This document shows, piece by piece, positions 5,392 to 6,779 of a DNA stretch of 6,779 nucleotides. The stretch covers positions 1 to 6,779 of the forward strand of contig JAJAZJ010000240.1 of the NCBI GenBank assembly GCA_026785795.1. The letters run 5' to 3'. The notes below the pieces were generated by a model. That model did not search any database. It was not told the origin of the DNA and saw only the letters and a list, made by a program, of their open reading frames with translations. Made by a program: the position numbers and the translations under genes. The first letter of the stretch is position 1. The number at the start of each line of letters is the position of its first letter. The DNA comes from Pseudoxanthomonas sp. Lineage in GTDB: Bacteria; Pseudomonadota; Gammaproteobacteria; Xanthomonadales; Xanthomonadaceae.

Positions 5392-6372
5392 ATGAGCCAG
5401 CAACCGAAGGATGCCGCAGAGAGCTTGGACCAGGCATTTACCCGCACTTCGCCCTACGGTAGCCACGCCGAACCTACCTATTCCGGCGCGCTCAGCTTTC
5501 TTCGCCGTCGCTATACGAAGGAGCTGGAGGGCGTGGACGTCGCGGTTATCGGCGTTCCCTACGACCTGGCCACCACCAATCGCTCCGGCGCGCGCCTGGG
5601 CCCGCGTGCGATCCGCGCCGCTTCGGCCTCGCTCGCGTGGTGTCCGCCGTATGCCTGGGATTTCGATCCCTGCGAACGCCTCAACGTGATCGACTGGGGC
5701 GACGTGTACTTCGACTCGGGCCGTCCGCATCTGGTGCCCGATCAAATCACCGACGCGTATCGCAAGATCATCGCCAGCGGTACGGTACCGCTGACCCTGG
5801 GTGGCGACCACTTCGTCAGCTACCCCGTGTTGCGCGCCCTGCACGAAACACACGGACCGCTGGCGCTGGTCCATTTCGACGCGCATTCCGATACATGGGA
5901 AGACAGCGATGGTCGCATCGACCACGGCACCATGTTTTTCCATGCCGCGAAACAGGGCCTCGTAGATCCGGCCCGTTCGATCCAGGTCGGGATGCGTACG
6001 CACAATGCAGACACCCATGGCTACCAGGTGCTGGATGCGCGCTGGCTGCACGCGCATGGCGTAGACGCCTGCCTGGCGGAAATCCGCAAGCGGGTCGGCG
6101 CGGACAAGTGCTATGTCAGTTTCGACATCGATTTCCTGGATCCGGCCTTCGCGCCCGGCACCGGCACCCCGGTGGTCGGCGGGTTCTCCACGCATGACGC
6201 GCTGCAGCTGGTTCGCGGGCTGGCGGGGCTGCAGATCGTGGGCATGGACGTCGTAGAAGTCGCTCCCGCCTATGACCACAGCGAGATCACCGCGTTCGCC
6301 GCCGCCTCGATCGCCCAGGAACTACTGGCGGCGCATGCCAGTCGTTTCCCGGATCGGCCGCGAGCGGGGTAA
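5392..6372 (+). CDS. speB: Agmatinase (ureohydrolase family)
   Basis: 326 residues, slightly longer than E. coli SpeB (306) through an N-terminal extension of about 20 residues. It should hydrolyse agmatine to putrescine and urea using a two-manganese centre. Metal ligands of the arginase fold are all present: His140 in GGDHF, Asp163, His165 and Asp167 in FDAHSD, and Asp245 and Asp247 in SFDIDFLDP. The stretches DHGTMFFHAAKQGLVDP (177-193), APGTGTPVVGG (254-264) and GMDVVEVAPAYDHSEITAFAAA (284-305) follow E. coli SpeB closely, which favours agmatine over guanidinobutyrate (GbuA) or guanidinopropionate. The start ATG has only a weak ribosome binding site (CGGAA). It follows ald on the same strand after 276 bases, so it may be transcribed separately. 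Its product putrescine would feed the neighbouring amine catabolic enzymes, or simply polyamine synthesis. A guanidinobutyrase role is the main alternative. Confidence 0.92.
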   Translation: MSQQPKDAAESLDQAFTRTSPYGSHAEPTYSGALSFLRRRYTKELEGVDVAVIGVPYDLATTNRSGARLGPRAIRAASASLAWCPPYAWDFDPCERLNVIDWGDVYFDSGRPHLVPDQITDAYRKIIASGTVPLTLGGDHFVSYPVLRALHETHGPLALVHFDAHSDTWEDSDGRIDHGTMFFHAAKQGLVDPARSIQVGMRTHNADTHGYQVLDARWLHAHGVDACLAEIRKRVGADKCYVSFDIDFLDPAFAPGTGTPVVGGFSTHDALQLVRGLAGLQIVGMDVVEVAPAYDHSEITAFAAASIAQELLAAHASRFPDRPRAG

Positions 6373-6401
6373 CCCGCCCACGATCCGTCAGCGCATTACA
6401 T

Positions 6402-6418
6402 CCGGTCGCCTTGACCGG
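6402..6418 (+). other. Hairpin in the convergent gap
   Basis: CCGGTC (6402-6407) pairs with GACCGG (6413-6418) around a GCCTT loop, 29 bases after the agmatinase stop. On the plus strand it is followed by CGAAAAA, not a T-run, so it is not a canonical terminator for either the agmatinase or the opposing gene, though it may help end transcription. The rest of 6373-6482 shows only a direct GGGTCGTC repeat. Confidence 0.35.
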
Positions 6419-6482
6419 CGAAAAACGCGTCAGCAAGCCGGGGTCGTCCGCATCGGGTCGTCAGCAATCCCACTCACACCGA

Positions 6483-6779
6483 TCATCCGTTTCTGGTCAA
6501 CCGCCAGCAGCGATGAATCCGCGGATTCCGCTGGAAGTCCGGCGGAATGGTCTGCGCCGTGATGTCCTCGCAATTGGCGAACTCCGCCACGCCTTCCACG
6601 TCCAGCTTGAAGCGGCGGAAATTGTTTGAGAAATAGAGTACGCCTTCGCTGGTCAGGCGGTGCACGCAGGCGCGCAGCAGTCGCACGTGCTCGCTCTGTA
6701 TGTCGAAATCCTCGGCGCGTGCGGAGTTGGAGAAGGTGGGAGGATCGCAGAAGATCACGTCGTAACGGTTCTTCTCCGC
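6483..6779 (-). CDS. rlmL: 23S rRNA guanine methyltransferase RlmL/RlmKL, C-terminal fragment
   Basis: 98 codons plus stop, running in frame off the right edge, so only the end of a gene of roughly 700 codons is present. It is the tail of the RlmK half, which makes m7G2069 in E. coli 23S rRNA (the RlmL half, outside the window, makes m2G2445). The methyltransferase motif IV appears as [11 protein letters not shown] (fragment residues 9-19), followed by [13 protein letters not shown] and the family-typical ending [22 protein letters not shown]. The GTG at 6758 is an internal valine codon (YDVIFCDPP), not a start. It is convergent with the agmatinase gene and is a housekeeping function unrelated to the amine cluster. 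Confidence 0.93.
   Translation of the reverse strand, partial: AEKNRYDVIFCDPPTFSNSARAEDFDIQSEHVRLLRACVHRLTSEGVLYFSNNFRRFKLDVEGVAEFANCEDITAQTIPPDFQRNPRIHRCWRLTRNG

Noticed and set aside
5241..5462. A 73-codon plus-strand frame between ald and agmatinase
   Set aside because: No ribosome binding site or recognisable sequence, and it runs into the agmatinase gene in another frame.
6402..6425. Intrinsic terminator after agmatinase
   Set aside because: The hairpin is followed by an A-run rather than a T-run on the plus strand, and on the minus strand the T-run precedes the hairpin.
6272..6629. Plus-strand frames spanning the end of agmatinase and the convergent gap
   Set aside because: Arg/Ser-rich shadow translations overlapping agmatinase and the antisense of rlmL; no family resemblance.

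Overview
The window looks like chromosomal DNA of a GC-rich gammaproteobacterium, most likely a member of the Xanthomonadaceae/Lysobacteraceae (Lysobacter, Luteimonas, Stenotrophomonas type). Three things point there: the high GC content, the short palindromic repeats headed by GTAG, and the two-hairpin intergenic repeats ending in GGATGAGGGCG. This assignment rests on repeat style and protein resemblance recalled from memory, not on a search.

Layout. 1-189: a cluster of GTAG-headed palindromic repeats. 190-1692 (minus): a PuuC/KauB-type aldehyde dehydrogenase. 1693-1854: a gap holding two inverted copies of a double-hairpin repeat. 1855-2403 (minus): a PuuR-type HTH-cupin regulator. 2404-2557: a divergent promoter region with strong dyad symmetry. 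2558-3934 (plus): an omega-amino acid:pyruvate aminotransferase. 4000-5115 (plus): alanine dehydrogenase. 5116-5391: a gap with a third double-hairpin repeat and a possible promoter. 5392-6372 (plus): a SpeB-type agmatinase. 6373-6482: a convergent gap. 6483-6779 (minus): the C-terminal end of the 23S rRNA methyltransferase RlmL (RlmKL), cut by the window edge.

How the genes fit together (inference from families and order). Agmatinase makes putrescine from agmatine. A pyruvate-dependent aminotransferase can deaminate omega-amino acids such as beta-alanine and GABA, and some members also accept diamines. The aldehyde dehydrogenase is of the type that oxidises aminoaldehydes (4-aminobutanal, 3-aminopropanal) to GABA or beta-alanine. 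The aminotransferase produces L-alanine, and the neighbouring alanine dehydrogenase returns it to pyruvate, ammonium and NADH, so the acceptor is recycled. The regulator sits between the two arms and probably controls both. No gamma-glutamylputrescine synthetase, oxidase or hydrolase (PuuA/B/D) lies in the window, so a non-glutamylated route is more likely. No semialdehyde dehydrogenase for the last step is seen here.

All gene families in the window are known. The less ordinary parts are the compact gene combination, the symmetric control region, and the repeats whose stems change sequence while staying paired. I see no sign of a new defence, mobile or RNA-guided system.
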